Shown: positions 18,101 to 25,938 of the stretch, piece after piece
How positions within the stretch are numbered: position 1 is the first letter of the stretch
How the letters are laid out: every line of letters starts with the position of its first letter
Source of the DNA: CAZGCA01 sp964524145
GTDB lineage: Bacteria; Hydrogenedentota; CAZGCA01
Length of the DNA: 38,594 nucleotides
NCBI GenBank assembly: GCA_964524145.1
Contig: CAZGCA010000060.1
Span: 1 to 38,594, forward strand
Direction of reading: 5' to 3'
The notes under the pieces: model-generated
Databases searched by the model: none
Told to the model about the DNA's origin: nothing
What the model saw: only the letters and a program-made list of their open reading frames with translations
Made by a program: the position numbers and the translations under genes

Positions 18101-18506
18101 ATACCAGACTCAAGCCGAGCACTGTGCCCATCAGGCATACCAGCGGAAGCAATATGCCCAGAATTCGTCCCACAACATAGTCCGGTGTCGGCACGGGCCT
18201 TGAACTGATAACGTCGACTATACCTACCTGCTTGTCGCGTGTTCCAACATCGTTGGCGAAGAACACGACGAAGAACGTGAGCAGCTGCGTCATGACGGTC
18301 AGCGCGATGAGCGTGGTGTTTGTCGCGGTCAGGAACGGGCCGAGATAGTTCTCGGCCGAGACGAAGTAAAGCATCAACGACAGGCCGACGAGATACAGGA
18401 TGGCCACTACAAAGCAGATAGCCGCAAGAATCCGAAACCGCCACGACCGGGTCAGCATCTTCGATTCATGCTTGATAATACGACACAGTTGGGATATGCG
18501 CGACAT
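15141..18506 (-). CDS. ABC-2 permease fused to degenerate M1 peptidase-like and Golvesin-like domains
   Basis: 1121 residues from the ATG at 18506, which overlaps the ATPase gene's TAA by one base; the longer reading frame only adds a basic tail encoded inside that gene. Residues ~20-330 hold about seven membrane segments and the ABC-2 pattern GTRDKQVGIVDVISSRPVP. Residues ~340-930 match the layout of M1 aminopeptidase-like proteins (beta-sandwich with TQLRNRSTEE, later WVFRQFISEPVVPGYAIKH), but I find neither an HExxH zinc site nor a GxMEN motif, so it is probably not a peptidase. Residues ~945-1121 resemble a Golvesin-type C-terminal domain (IIVDDRDEGFS at its start, VYADAVKWVYQ at its end). 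The large soluble part should face outside the cytoplasm. It pairs with the ATPase just upstream. Confidence 0.8.
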   Translation of the reverse strand: MSRISQLCRIIKHESKMLTRSWRFRILAAICFVVAILYLVGLSLMLYFVSAENYLGPFLTATNTTLIALTVMTQLLTFFVVFFANDVGTRDKQVGIVDVISSRPVPTPDYVVGRILGILLPLVCLMGTVLGLSLVLNRLFGFHATSLRAVGKYFIFVCVVAVAFLLSLTAFLSSLLRSRALAALAAIAFILVVTVWLASRYDVFDIGGYGEAMSYSALIGYGPWRQLALHRLLYGCFTILLVAGTVFFYPRPETARRRKGLITALAVLLVASTSLAVYYPLDLKSSNDVREAWRDELTSAIPNTSAAVDRYEMDIKVIPSRRRLEGKVKTQLRNRSTEEQGKFVFTLNPGLDIGGVSTTDGTAVAVARKGMVVEIELATPLAPGDQVWLEWTYGGNTDQRSSWLVPFTPKDRRERWEGEMEETLGDLSSWIGSRYCFFLPESHWYPIPNSTFGHEYPERRPKNWATSRIAVEMPPGYTAVTQGSIADEQAEGKASRVVFESDVPVPQFSLCAGTYEKARTKIREIDCAFYYAPEHSENVEFFSDAAEDLEREIADSLERIGDGLHLSYPYGFLSLVEVPVQCRTFSDSWDGRNLLVQPGVLLIKETDFFNISFTQSYRRARRSTKAEGTGATDAQVKVELLKRYFERNVFGGDLEVNVLSNYWEFQIDPVGEGNGALGQAFTAAFSETALDRHQLGGRFAASLMMGGPNFNMRSEDGQTTASAGLSSRAREYLELDQKSRLIPLGELAPTEEEKKFNQLLDLKTEGLIRTLMMALGDKQWSEFIPGLREKYQFKQLSLDDLRREAETFSGEDLSWVFRQFISEPVVPGYAIKHAEAYEIDTGQREREFQAVVRVANLEEGRGSVLLEFETEGPADANTVEKPLFFDSYEEKEVRVVFRDKPKSVRLLPAHARNEEPPFETLYVPEETKDVAGEDSVRTVPATERELAIIVDDRDEGFSTVNTESRTYFRSAKGKEGKVEEDEEYPEYRGYGRLRRWHEQKIESAYGKYVRTRKLKTRGKGTQKAVWSASLPRDGMYEVFFYAYPLPSYLRGRYKMTVKNGDSSQDIDFNVATAKTGWNSLGKYRFESDGEARVELSDETEEMRRRSQRVYADAVKWVYQGA

Positions 18507-19420
18507 TACGCCACCGCCCCTGCCTGGACGAGACCGGGTTCTTCGCGAAGCCGGTCTCCCATGAATAGCACGTACGCGTCTTCGAGGGTGGGCGCGACTT
18601 GTTCCGCGTTGCTGCACGGCGGTTCGTCCCCTACCACGCGCATCCTCAGACCGTCCCGCGTAGCCAGGGTTCTCACGATCTGGTCTCGCGCTTTGATCTC
18701 CTCCAGGCCTGCATCCGCGTCAACCGCAAACTCCCAGGTCCGGCCCTGAGCCTTTGATATCAATGAAGACGGCCGGCCGCTGAAAACGATCGTCCCATTG
18801 TCCAGTATCGCCATCCGCTCGCAACTGCTCGATATGTCTCCGACTATGTGTGTTGAGAGAATGATCGTCCGGCCCTCGCCAATTTGCGACAGGACTCCGC
18901 GCAGCTTTATACGTTCCTCGGGATCCAGCCCGACCGTCGGCTCGTCGACTATGAGCAGGTCGGGCGGGCCCAGCAACGCTTGTGCTATGCCGACTCGCCG
19001 GTGCATCCCGCCGGACAGCTTCTTTATCAGGCGGTTGCGGACTTCGGTCAAGCCGGTCGATTCCAACACCGTCTCGACGGCGCCGCGCCGGATCTGCTGG
19101 CCCTGCATACGGCGCAGCGTGCAGGAGTAGTCCAGAAACTCTTTGACGGTGAGCGTCGGGAACCCACGAAAGTCCTGAGGCAGGTATCCCAGGGACCGCT
19201 TGACGTAGTCCCTGCTCTCAGCTAGGTTTCTGCCGTCGATAAGCACACTCCCCGACGTCGGTTTCAGCAAGGCCGCCAGGATCCTCATCAGGGTCGTCTT
19301 GCCGGCACCGTTCGGGCCCAGCAAACCAAACAGACCGGTCGAGATCTCCAGATTGACCCCGTCAAGTGCGCGCCGGTCGCCGGAATAGACTTTTGTCAGG
19401 TTCTCAACAACTAGTTCCAT
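18506..19420 (-). CDS. ABC transporter ATP-binding protein
   Basis: 304 residues. All nucleotide-binding motifs are present: Walker A GPNGAGKT (35-42), signature LSGGM (135-139), Walker B LLIVDEP with D159/E160, and H191 in STHIVGD. A C-terminal extension of ~80 residues ends in the APTLEDAYVLFMG pattern seen in DrrA/NatA-like exporters; the fusion protein at 5746-10458 carries the same pattern (PPTLEDAYLWLL). First gene of the leftward operon; its permease partner starts in its stop codon. Its first strand runs uninterrupted (NLTKVYSGDRRALDGVNLEI), which makes it a useful in-window reference for the split domain in the fusion. Confidence 0.95.
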   Translation of the reverse strand: MELVVENLTKVYSGDRRALDGVNLEISTGLFGLLGPNGAGKTTLMRILAALLKPTSGSVLIDGRNLAESRDYVKRSLGYLPQDFRGFPTLTVKEFLDYSCTLRRMQGQQIRRGAVETVLESTGLTEVRNRLIKKLSGGMHRRVGIAQALLGPPDLLIVDEPTVGLDPEERIKLRGVLSQIGEGRTIILSTHIVGDISSSCERMAILDNGTIVFSGRPSSLISKAQGRTWEFAVDADAGLEEIKARDQIVRTLATRDGLRMRVVGDEPPCSNAEQVAPTLEDAYVLFMGDRLREEPGLVQAGAVA

Positions 19421-19470
19421 ACGTAACCACTACTGTGGATGCATTGCGGCAATATGCTTCTAATCGTTTA

Positions 19471-19500
19471 ATTTTAGTGCTTTACCGTGACTATTGTCAA
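19471..19500 (-). promoter_or_regulatory. Promoter of the leftward export operon
   Basis: Reading the minus strand, TTGACA (19500-19495) is followed after 18 bases by TAAAAT (19476-19471), 51 bases before the ATPase ATG. The -35 is perfect and the -10 has 5 of 6 consensus bases. It lies in the 320-base divergent region between the export and formate dehydrogenase operons; no gene is seen there. Confidence 0.7.
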
Positions 19501-19673
19501 GCTTGGCGATGGGTTGGTTCTGTTCGACATGACGGCCCGCGAGCATAGGCCTTGCTTTTGTCCGCCGTTTGTGGTATCACATGTGGTGCGGGGAGGAATT
19601 GGGATTCCGGCCATTCAGGCCGGATTGCGCCCACCGAGATTAGCGCGCTGAAGGTTTGGTCCTGTACTGAAGT

Positions 19674-19724
19674 CGGGACAACGGTGCCGGGCTGATCCGC
19701 AGATGATCGATCACAGTTGTCCCG
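19674..19724 (+). promoter_or_regulatory. Inverted repeat next to the ribosome site of the formate dehydrogenase operon
   Basis: CGGGACAAC (19674-19682) and GTTGTCCCG (19716-19724) are perfect 9-base complements. The right arm runs straight into GGAGG, the ribosome site for the NuoE-like gene at 19741. In the mRNA the stem would close a 33-base loop and sit against the ribosome site, so translation control or protein binding is possible. A shorter hairpin (CCGGCC, ATTCA, GGCCGG) lies near 19605-19623. I see no clear -35/-10 pair for the plus strand. Confidence 0.4.
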
Positions 19725-19740
19725 GAGGATGTTGGCTACA

Positions 19741-20235
19741 ATGTCTGTTGCAAACGCAGTCGCCGAGCCCAAGCGCGAAGAGATAGCATCCACACTCGAC
19801 GCCTTGATTGCGCGAGGCGAGTCCAACCTCATAACGCTGTTGCAGGAGATCCAAGAGCAGTTTGGCTACATACCCCCTTCGTCGCTCGAGGTGCTTAGCG
19901 AGAAAACGGGCACGAAACTGAGCCGGGTATACGGCGTCGTTACCTTCTACGCCCAGTTTTATCTTGAACCGCGTGGGAAACACGTCATACGCTGCTGCCG
20001 CGGCACCGCGTGCCACGTGAAAGGTGCCGGCAAAATCATCGACAGCGTGAAGGACGTGCTTGGGATAGACGAGAACGAGACAACCCCCGATCTCAAGTTC
20101 ACGTTCGAGACCGTCGCGTGCCTCGGGACCTGTTTTCTCGCGCCCGTGATGATGATAGACAACCAGTACTTCGGCAGCCTTACCGCACGGAAGATAAGGA
20201 ACATTCTGAAGAGCTACGGGGAGTCCGCTTCATGA
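19741..20235 (+). CDS. NuoE/HndA-like [2Fe-2S] subunit of NAD-linked formate dehydrogenase
   Basis: 164 residues, the size of NuoE/FdsG/HydC-type thioredoxin-fold ferredoxins. The N-terminal helical part includes LLQEIQEQFGYIPP, and the cluster ligands are C86 and C91 (CCRGTAC), then C127 and C131 (CLGTC), followed by the family's FLAPVMMID. It passes electrons between the flavin subunit and the FeS chain of the complex. GGAGG lies about 12 bases before the ATG at 19741; an in-frame ATG at 19729 is too close to that site. The stop overlaps the next start (ATGA). Gene order E-F-A matches fdsG-fdsB-fdsA operons. Confidence 0.92.
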   Translation: MSVANAVAEPKREEIASTLDALIARGESNLITLLQEIQEQFGYIPPSSLEVLSEKTGTKLSRVYGVVTFYAQFYLEPRGKHVIRCCRGTACHVKGAGKIIDSVKDVLGIDENETTPDLKFTFETVACLGTCFLAPVMMIDNQYFGSLTARKIRNILKSYGESAS

Positions 20236-22076
20236 CGAAACTGACGTCGTTCGAAGACCTTGAAACACTGCGTTCGGACCTTGCCCAAAAGTACAACAAG
20301 ACGAGACGCTCGGTGCGCATCTGCATGACTGGATGCCGCGCGTTGGGCGCGCTCGACGTGTACGACGCGTTCGTCTCGGAGCTTGAAAAGCAGGGGCTCA
20401 CCGGTGATGTCAACCTGGTCAAGACCGGCTGCATCGGCTTCTGTGCAGGCGCGCCTGTCATCGCGATCGATCCGGACGGCATATTCTACCAGACCGTGTC
20501 GCCCGACGACGTTCCCGAGATCGTCTCCACAACACTGCGCGACGGCAAGATCGTCGAACGGCTCTGCTGGTCCGACAACGGCACGCCCGTCCCGCTCGCC
20601 GAGGGTATCCCGTTCTTCAAGAACCAGAAGAAGCTCGTTCTCAAAAACTGCGGGCTGATTGACCCAACCAGCATAGAAGACTACATCGTGCATGGCGGAT
20701 ATGGTGCTCTTGCGAGAAGCCTCAATGAGATGACGCCGGAATCCGTCATCCAGGAGGTTCTCGACTCCGGACTGAGAGGCCGTGGAGGCGCGGGGTTCCC
20801 CACCGGACGCAAATGGACGTTCGCTCGCGGGGCGTCCGGCGAGCCGAAATACCTCGTCTGCAACGCCGACGAGGGCGACCCCGGCGCGTTTATGGACCGT
20901 GCCGTGCTCGAAGGCGACCCGCACGCCGTGATCGAGGGAATGCTCATCGCCGCGTACGCAATCGGTGCTGCCGAAGGGTTCATGTACGTGCGCGCTGAGT
21001 ACCCAATAGCCATCGAGCACGTCTCGATCGCGTTGGACGAAGCCCGCGAGCTCGACCTGCTCGGGGACAACATCCTCGGCTCCGGGTTCAGTTTCAACAT
21101 CGCCGTCCGCAAGGGTGCCGGCGCGTTCGTCTGTGGCGAAGAGACAGCGCTGATCGCCTCGATCGAAGGCCGTCGCGGGATGCCGCGGCCTCGACCGCCG
21201 TTCCCGGCTATATCGGGGTTGTGGGGCAAACCGACGAACATCAACAATGTCGAGACGCTCGCAAACGTGCCGCACATCATACTCGAGGGCAGCAAGGCGT
21301 ACGCGAGCATAGGTACCGAGAAGAGCAAGGGAACGAAGATCTTTGCTCTGGCCGGTAAGGTCAACAACACGGGCCTTGTCGAAGTGCCGATGGGCGCTAC
21401 AATACGGGATATCGTCTTCGAGGTCGGCGGCGGCATTCCCGATGGTCGCACGTTCAAGGCGGTTCAAATGGGCGGCCCTTCCGGCGGTTGCGTACCGGAC
21501 GAGTACCTCGACCTGTCCATAGACTACGACTCGGTCGCGCAAGTCGGGGCGATCATGGGTTCGGGCGGACTCATCGTCATGGACGACGCGACGTGCATGG
21601 TCGATGTCGCCAGGTTCTTCATAGATTTCGTCCAGAAAGAGTCCTGTGGCAAATGTGTCCCGTGCAGGGTGGGCACGAAGCGCATGCTGGACATTCTCAC
21701 ACGTATCACCAAAGGCGAGGGTGTCGAAGGCGACATCGAGAAGCTTGAACGTTTGGCGAATGTCGTGAAGCCGGCGTCCCTCTGCGGGCTCGGCCAGACC
21801 GCGCCGAATCCCGTCCTCACCACCATAAGATACTTCCGAGACGAGTACGAAGCGCACATACGCGACAAGAAATGTCCTGCGGGCGTGTGCCAGGCGTTGC
21901 TCTCCTACAGCATCGATCCGGAAAAGTGTACGGGATGTCACGCGTGCGCCAAGGTGTGTCCCACCGAGGCGGCCACCGGCGAGAAGAAGGAACCACACAC
22001 GATCAACCGCGAGCTTTGTATCAAGTGCGGTGCGTGTCTCGAGGCGTGCAAGTTCGAAGCGATAGTAGTCGAATAG
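20232..22076 (+). CDS. NuoF/HydB-like NADH-binding flavoprotein subunit with extra FeS domains
   Basis: 614 residues. Three parts: an N-terminal thioredoxin-like [2Fe-2S] domain (C31, C35, C67, C71); the NuoF core with FMN/NADH motifs GLRGRGGAGFPTGRKW (180-195) and NADEGDPGAF (211-220) and a [4Fe-4S] site (C472, C475, C478, C518); and a C-terminal two-cluster ferredoxin (C566/569/572/576 and C596/599/602/606). This is the layout of HydB/HndC, subunits of bifurcating or multi-acceptor hydrogenases and formate dehydrogenases. Plain FdsB lacks the terminal ferredoxin. It starts at the ATG overlapping the previous stop; the longer frame from 20010 would overlap the NuoE-like gene. It oxidises or reduces NADH for the complex. 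Confidence 0.93.
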   Translation: MTKLTSFEDLETLRSDLAQKYNKTRRSVRICMTGCRALGALDVYDAFVSELEKQGLTGDVNLVKTGCIGFCAGAPVIAIDPDGIFYQTVSPDDVPEIVSTTLRDGKIVERLCWSDNGTPVPLAEGIPFFKNQKKLVLKNCGLIDPTSIEDYIVHGGYGALARSLNEMTPESVIQEVLDSGLRGRGGAGFPTGRKWTFARGASGEPKYLVCNADEGDPGAFMDRAVLEGDPHAVIEGMLIAAYAIGAAEGFMYVRAEYPIAIEHVSIALDEARELDLLGDNILGSGFSFNIAVRKGAGAFVCGEETALIASIEGRRGMPRPRPPFPAISGLWGKPTNINNVETLANVPHIILEGSKAYASIGTEKSKGTKIFALAGKVNNTGLVEVPMGATIRDIVFEVGGGIPDGRTFKAVQMGGPSGGCVPDEYLDLSIDYDSVAQVGAIMGSGGLIVMDDATCMVDVARFFIDFVQKESCGKCVPCRVGTKRMLDILTRITKGEGVEGDIEKLERLANVVKPASLCGLGQTAPNPVLTTIRYFRDEYEAHIRDKKCPAGVCQALLSYSIDPEKCTGCHACAKVCPTEAATGEKKEPHTINRELCIKCGACLEACKFEAIVVE

Positions 22077-22089
22077 ATGAGAGGCTGAG

Positions 22090-24771
22090 ATGATCTCTAT
22101 AGAGATAGACGGCAAGACAATCGAGGTTGAACCAGGGACGACCGTGCTTCAGGCCGCACAACAGCTCGGGATAGATATCCCACACCTCTGTTACGATCCC
22201 AACCTGCCCCCTACCAGCTCGTGCCGGCTCTGCATCGTCGAGGTCGAGGGTGCCAAGAGCTTCTCCGCATCGTGTTCACTGCCCGTCTCGGACGGGATGG
22301 TTGTGCGGACGCAGACGCCCGAACTGGTTGAGGCGAGGCGCACCATTATCGAGCTCCTTCTGTCAAACCATCCTCTCGACTGCCTCACCTGCGAGAAGAG
22401 CGGCGACTGCAAGCTGCAGGATTACGCCTACCAGTTGGGCGTCAAATCATCGAGTTTCGAAGGCGAACGGTTCGAGTTCGAACCGATCATAGACAACCCC
22501 GCGATATGCGTTGACCACGGCAAGTGCATACTCTGCGGGCGGTGTGTGACTGTCTGCCACGAGATCCAGGTGACCGGCGCAATTGACTTTGTCGGCAGAG
22601 GCTTTCCAACCCGTGTTGACCTGCCCATGTTCAAGAACCGGCTCGAGTCCGACTGCAACTTGTGCGGTAACTGCGTCCAGTTCTGCCCTGTCGGGGCGTT
22701 GACCGACGTCAAAGCGCAGGGAACCGGCCGCGAATGGGAGATGGAGAAGGTCGACACGATTTGCCCATACTGCGGCGTGGGGTGTACGTTGCGCATGAGC
22801 ACGCGCGACAACACCGTCGTGAAGATAGCTTCCGCTCCGGGAGTCGGTGTCAACAAGGGGTTTCTCTGCGTCAAAGGCAAGTTCGGCTACGACTTCCTCG
22901 ACCACACTGACCGGCTGACGACACCGCTTGTCAAGAAGGATGGCACGTTCCACGAGGCCACCTGGGACGAGGCGCTCGACCTGGTCGCGAAACGGTTCAC
23001 CGAACTGAAGAAGAAACACGGCGCTGAAGCGATTGCGGGTCTCAGCTCAGCCAAGACAACGAACGAAGAGAACTATCTGATGCAGAAATTCGTCCGGGCT
23101 GTCTTCGGCACGAACAACGTCGACCATTGCGCGCGCCTGTGCCACGCGTCGACGGTGGCCGGGCTGGCACGGGCGTTCGGAAGCGGTGCCATGACGAACT
23201 CGATCGACGAGATAGAAGAAGCCGATGCGATATTCGTGATCGGCTCGAACACGACAGAGTGCCACCCGGTCATAGGCGCGGCCATCAAACGTGCCGCCAC
23301 TCAGCGAGGCGCGACGCTTATTGTTGCCGACCCGCGCAACATCGAGCTTACCGAGTACGCCGCTGTCCACATGCGGCAGCGGTCGGGCACCGACGTCGCG
23401 CTGATCAACGCCATGATGAACGTCATACTCGAAGAGAATATCGAGGACAAGGAGTTTGTCGCCTCGCGCACTGAAGGGTTCGACGAGTTCAGCGAGGTCG
23501 TCAAGAAGTATCCGCCGGAGATGGCGGAGAAGATCACCGGCGTGCCTGCCGACGACATACGCGAGGCCGCCCGGCTCTACGCAACCGCGGGCGCCGCGAG
23601 CATCATCTACTCGATGGGCATAACGCAGCATACGACCGGCACCGACAACGTGCTCTCGCTTGCCAACCTTGCGATGGTCACCGGCAACATCGGCCGCGAA
23701 AGCACCGGCGTCAACCCGTTGCGGGGACAGAACAACGTGCAGGGCGCGTGCGACCTCGGCGCGCTGCCCAACGTCTACCCCGGCTACCAAAAGGTTGACG
23801 ATCCCGACGTCCACGACAAGTTCGAGAAGGCGTGGGGCGCAACTCTCTCGGACAAGGTCGGTATCACGGTCGTCGAGATGATGAACGCTGCGGCTGAAGG
23901 CAGCATCAAAGGGCTCTACATCATGGGCGAGAACCCCATGCTGAGCGATCCCGACGTCAACCACGTGCGCGAAGGGCTCGAAACACTCGATTTTTTCGTC
24001 GTACAGGACATCTTTCTCACCGAAACGGCACAGCTCGCCGACGTCGTGCTGCCCGCAGCTTCTTTCGCGGAGAAAGACGGCACCTTCACCAACACCGAAC
24101 GGCGCGTCCAACTGCTCCGGCAGGTTATCGACCCGCCCGGCGAATCGCAGGCCGACTGGCGCATACTCTGCGAGGTCGCCCGCCGCATGGGCTACGAGAT
24201 GTCATACGAGAGCACCGCCGGGATACAGGACGAGATCGCATCGCTGACGCCCATCTACGGCGGCATCACACACGACCGGCTCGAAGACGGTGGGCTCCAG
24301 TGGCCCTGTCCCGACAAAGACCATCCCGGAACGAAGTTCCTGCATAAGGGCAAGTTCAGCCGCGGGCTCGGCAAGTTTCATCCCGTCGAGTTCATCCCTG
24401 CCGCGGAGCTGCCCGACGACGACTATCCGATAGTGCTCAGCACCGGCCGCGTCCTTCAGCACTGGCACACCGGCACCATGACGCGACGCGCCGAAGTGCT
24501 CGACACACTCGTCCCACACTGTGTCGTCGAGATGAACCCGCAGGAAGCCGAACAGTACGGGGTGGAGGATGGCGAGGAAGTTGTCGTCGCATCTCGACGC
24601 GGCGAGATAACGCTCAAAGCCAAGGTCACCGACCGCGTCATGCCCGGCGCGCTATTCATCCCGTTCCATTTCCACGAATCGCCGGCCAACATCCTGACCA
24701 TCGCGGCCCTCGACCCGATAGCCAAGATCCCCGAGTTTAAAGTCTGCGCCGTCAAACTCAGCAAAGCGTAG
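22090..24771 (+). CDS. fdhA: Formate dehydrogenase catalytic subunit, cysteine form (molybdopterin enzyme)
   Basis: 893 residues. N-terminal NuoG-like FeS region: [2Fe-2S] ligands C34, C45, C48, C62; a His-Cys3 site (H94, C98, C101, C107); two ferredoxin clusters (C140/146/149/152/156 region and C189/192/195/199). The molybdopterin part has its own [4Fe-4S] site (C225, C228, C232, C260) with the adjacent lysine K262. The metal ligand is C351 in CARLCHASTVAGL, so this is a Cys enzyme rather than a selenoprotein, with the catalytic His H352. LRGQNNVQGACDLG is characteristic of formate dehydrogenases. It interconverts formate and CO2, coupled to NAD through the two upstream subunits. No FdhD or cofactor genes are nearby. 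Confidence 0.92.
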   Translation: MISIEIDGKTIEVEPGTTVLQAAQQLGIDIPHLCYDPNLPPTSSCRLCIVEVEGAKSFSASCSLPVSDGMVVRTQTPELVEARRTIIELLLSNHPLDCLTCEKSGDCKLQDYAYQLGVKSSSFEGERFEFEPIIDNPAICVDHGKCILCGRCVTVCHEIQVTGAIDFVGRGFPTRVDLPMFKNRLESDCNLCGNCVQFCPVGALTDVKAQGTGREWEMEKVDTICPYCGVGCTLRMSTRDNTVVKIASAPGVGVNKGFLCVKGKFGYDFLDHTDRLTTPLVKKDGTFHEATWDEALDLVAKRFTELKKKHGAEAIAGLSSAKTTNEENYLMQKFVRAVFGTNNVDHCARLCHASTVAGLARAFGSGAMTNSIDEIEEADAIFVIGSNTTECHPVIGAAIKRAATQRGATLIVADPRNIELTEYAAVHMRQRSGTDVALINAMMNVILEENIEDKEFVASRTEGFDEFSEVVKKYPPEMAEKITGVPADDIREAARLYATAGAASIIYSMGITQHTTGTDNVLSLANLAMVTGNIGRESTGVNPLRGQNNVQGACDLGALPNVYPGYQKVDDPDVHDKFEKAWGATLSDKVGITVVEMMNAAAEGSIKGLYIMGENPMLSDPDVNHVREGLETLDFFVVQDIFLTETAQLADVVLPAASFAEKDGTFTNTERRVQLLRQVIDPPGESQADWRILCEVARRMGYEMSYESTAGIQDEIASLTPIYGGITHDRLEDGGLQWPCPDKDHPGTKFLHKGKFSRGLGKFHPVEFIPAAELPDDDYPIVLSTGRVLQHWHTGTMTRRAEVLDTLVPHCVVEMNPQEAEQYGVEDGEEVVVASRRGEITLKAKVTDRVMPGALFIPFHFHESPANILTIAALDPIAKIPEFKVCAVKLSKA

Positions 24772-24882
24772 TAGGGAGTCCCGCAGGAGTGCCCTGTGAA
24801 CCCGTAGGGGTGCACCTGTGTGTGCGCCCAGAGCGCCGTCTTGCACCGCGACGATTCCCGACGCGCTTCCCAGAGACAGGCG

Positions 24883-25938
24883 TCACGGGGTCCCTCTCAA
24901 CAGGTCTGTCCGCAGACCGGACAGGACTTCTTGATCCTCATCCAGTCGCAGCCTCTTCAACAGGACGGTACGAACACATCTCTTCAGGGTCTGTGTCGGA
25001 AATGGACTATCTTGGTCCCCCCGATGCACCAGATCGTTTCTTCGGTCCTTGATCTCTCTTAAGGTGGTTGCTGCCTTGCTCGTCCCGCCTGTGTCCATTG
25101 AGAGAACCTCGAACAACTCTTTGCGGAAGTGTCCGTGGTTTGTACGCCCTTTCTTCTCCCCCGCCAGAACCTCATATGCAATGTAGTAGAAGAGAAACTG
25201 ATCTGCGCGGACTGATTCTGAGATTGCGCGGCCATACCAGTGCAGAGACAGCCTGAGTGTTTCGGGCTCCGGTTCTTCACGCAGGGCCTTATCCAGTTGC
25301 CCAAGACCAGCTTGCATCTCCTCTAGCGTGATCGCACCTCGCTCGTGACCTGTGTGAAACGATGCTGTGAGTGATAGCTCGGCAGCGCCGGTGTCGTCTG
25401 GGGTTCTACACACGGCAGGTGTCACTGGTGAAACGCTCTCGCGGAACACACAGTCGAAGAGAGCTGTCACATAAGATTCCCAGAAAGCCAACTCCCTCTC
25501 TACTTCTAGGAACAGAGCTGCAATCTCATTCTTCTCCTCCGGCAGTCTCTCGATTCCTGGGAAGTAGCACAACACCAGTGCATGTTCAGGTTGCCGCACA
25601 AGCTCCGACACGCTCTTGCGCCGTGGCACATACTTCAACGTCGACCTAGGGTCTGTCCTTATTGATGCACACCGTCCATCCAACCCTTTGGGTACAGCAA
25701 TTTCGCCGCCTTCAACGTCCTTGATTTGGTCAGGCACAAGCTCAGCAAACGACCAATCTCTGACAAGGTCACTTGAGATTAAGAGCACCTTCCCGGCAAT
25801 TCCCCAGGTCATTTGCGGCCACTTATGAGCGGTCCAGTAGACCCTGGCGAAAATCGTCTCCCGCGGTAGCCGTTCCGTCAGACTACTCATCATCTCCATC
25901 TCCACGAGTTGCTCTTCCTTCGCCAGCGCAACAATCAC
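24883..25938 (-). CDS. HEPN (Apea-like) domain protein, function unknown
   Basis: 351 residues from a GTG whose last bases form the stop of the preceding zinc-finger gene. The N-terminal two thirds are not recognisable to me. The last ~130 residues look like an Apea-type HEPN bundle: LRLSLHWYGRAISESVRADQ, FLFYYIAYEVLAGEKKG, and then DRRNDLVHRGD, which contains R-N-D-L-V-H, the Rx4H pattern of HEPN ribonucleases. HEPN proteins occur in toxin-antitoxin, phage-defence and RNA-processing systems. The overlap with an MqsA/YgiT-type gene suggests joint control. The HEPN call rests on pattern only; activity is not implied. Confidence 0.6.
   Translation of the reverse strand: MIVALAKEEQLVEMEMMSSLTERLPRETIFARVYWTAHKWPQMTWGIAGKVLLISSDLVRDWSFAELVPDQIKDVEGGEIAVPKGLDGRCASIRTDPRSTLKYVPRRKSVSELVRQPEHALVLCYFPGIERLPEEKNEIAALFLEVERELAFWESYVTALFDCVFRESVSPVTPAVCRTPDDTGAAELSLTASFHTGHERGAITLEEMQAGLGQLDKALREEPEPETLRLSLHWYGRAISESVRADQFLFYYIAYEVLAGEKKGRTNHGHFRKELFEVLSMDTGGTSKAATTLREIKDRRNDLVHRGDQDSPFPTQTLKRCVRTVLLKRLRLDEDQEVLSGLRTDLLRGTP

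Noticed and set aside
20214..22115. 633-codon open frame antisense to the NuoF-like gene
   Set aside because: It mirrors the strong codon bias of a well-supported sense gene and has no recognisable domain.
22090..24771. Selenocysteine at the formate dehydrogenase active site
   Set aside because: The metal-ligand codon is an ordinary Cys (C351) and no in-frame TGA is present.
24808..24829. GGGTGCAC/GTGCGCCC hairpin after the formate dehydrogenase operon as a terminator
   Set aside because: The stem is good but no T tract follows on either strand, so I do not call it a terminator.
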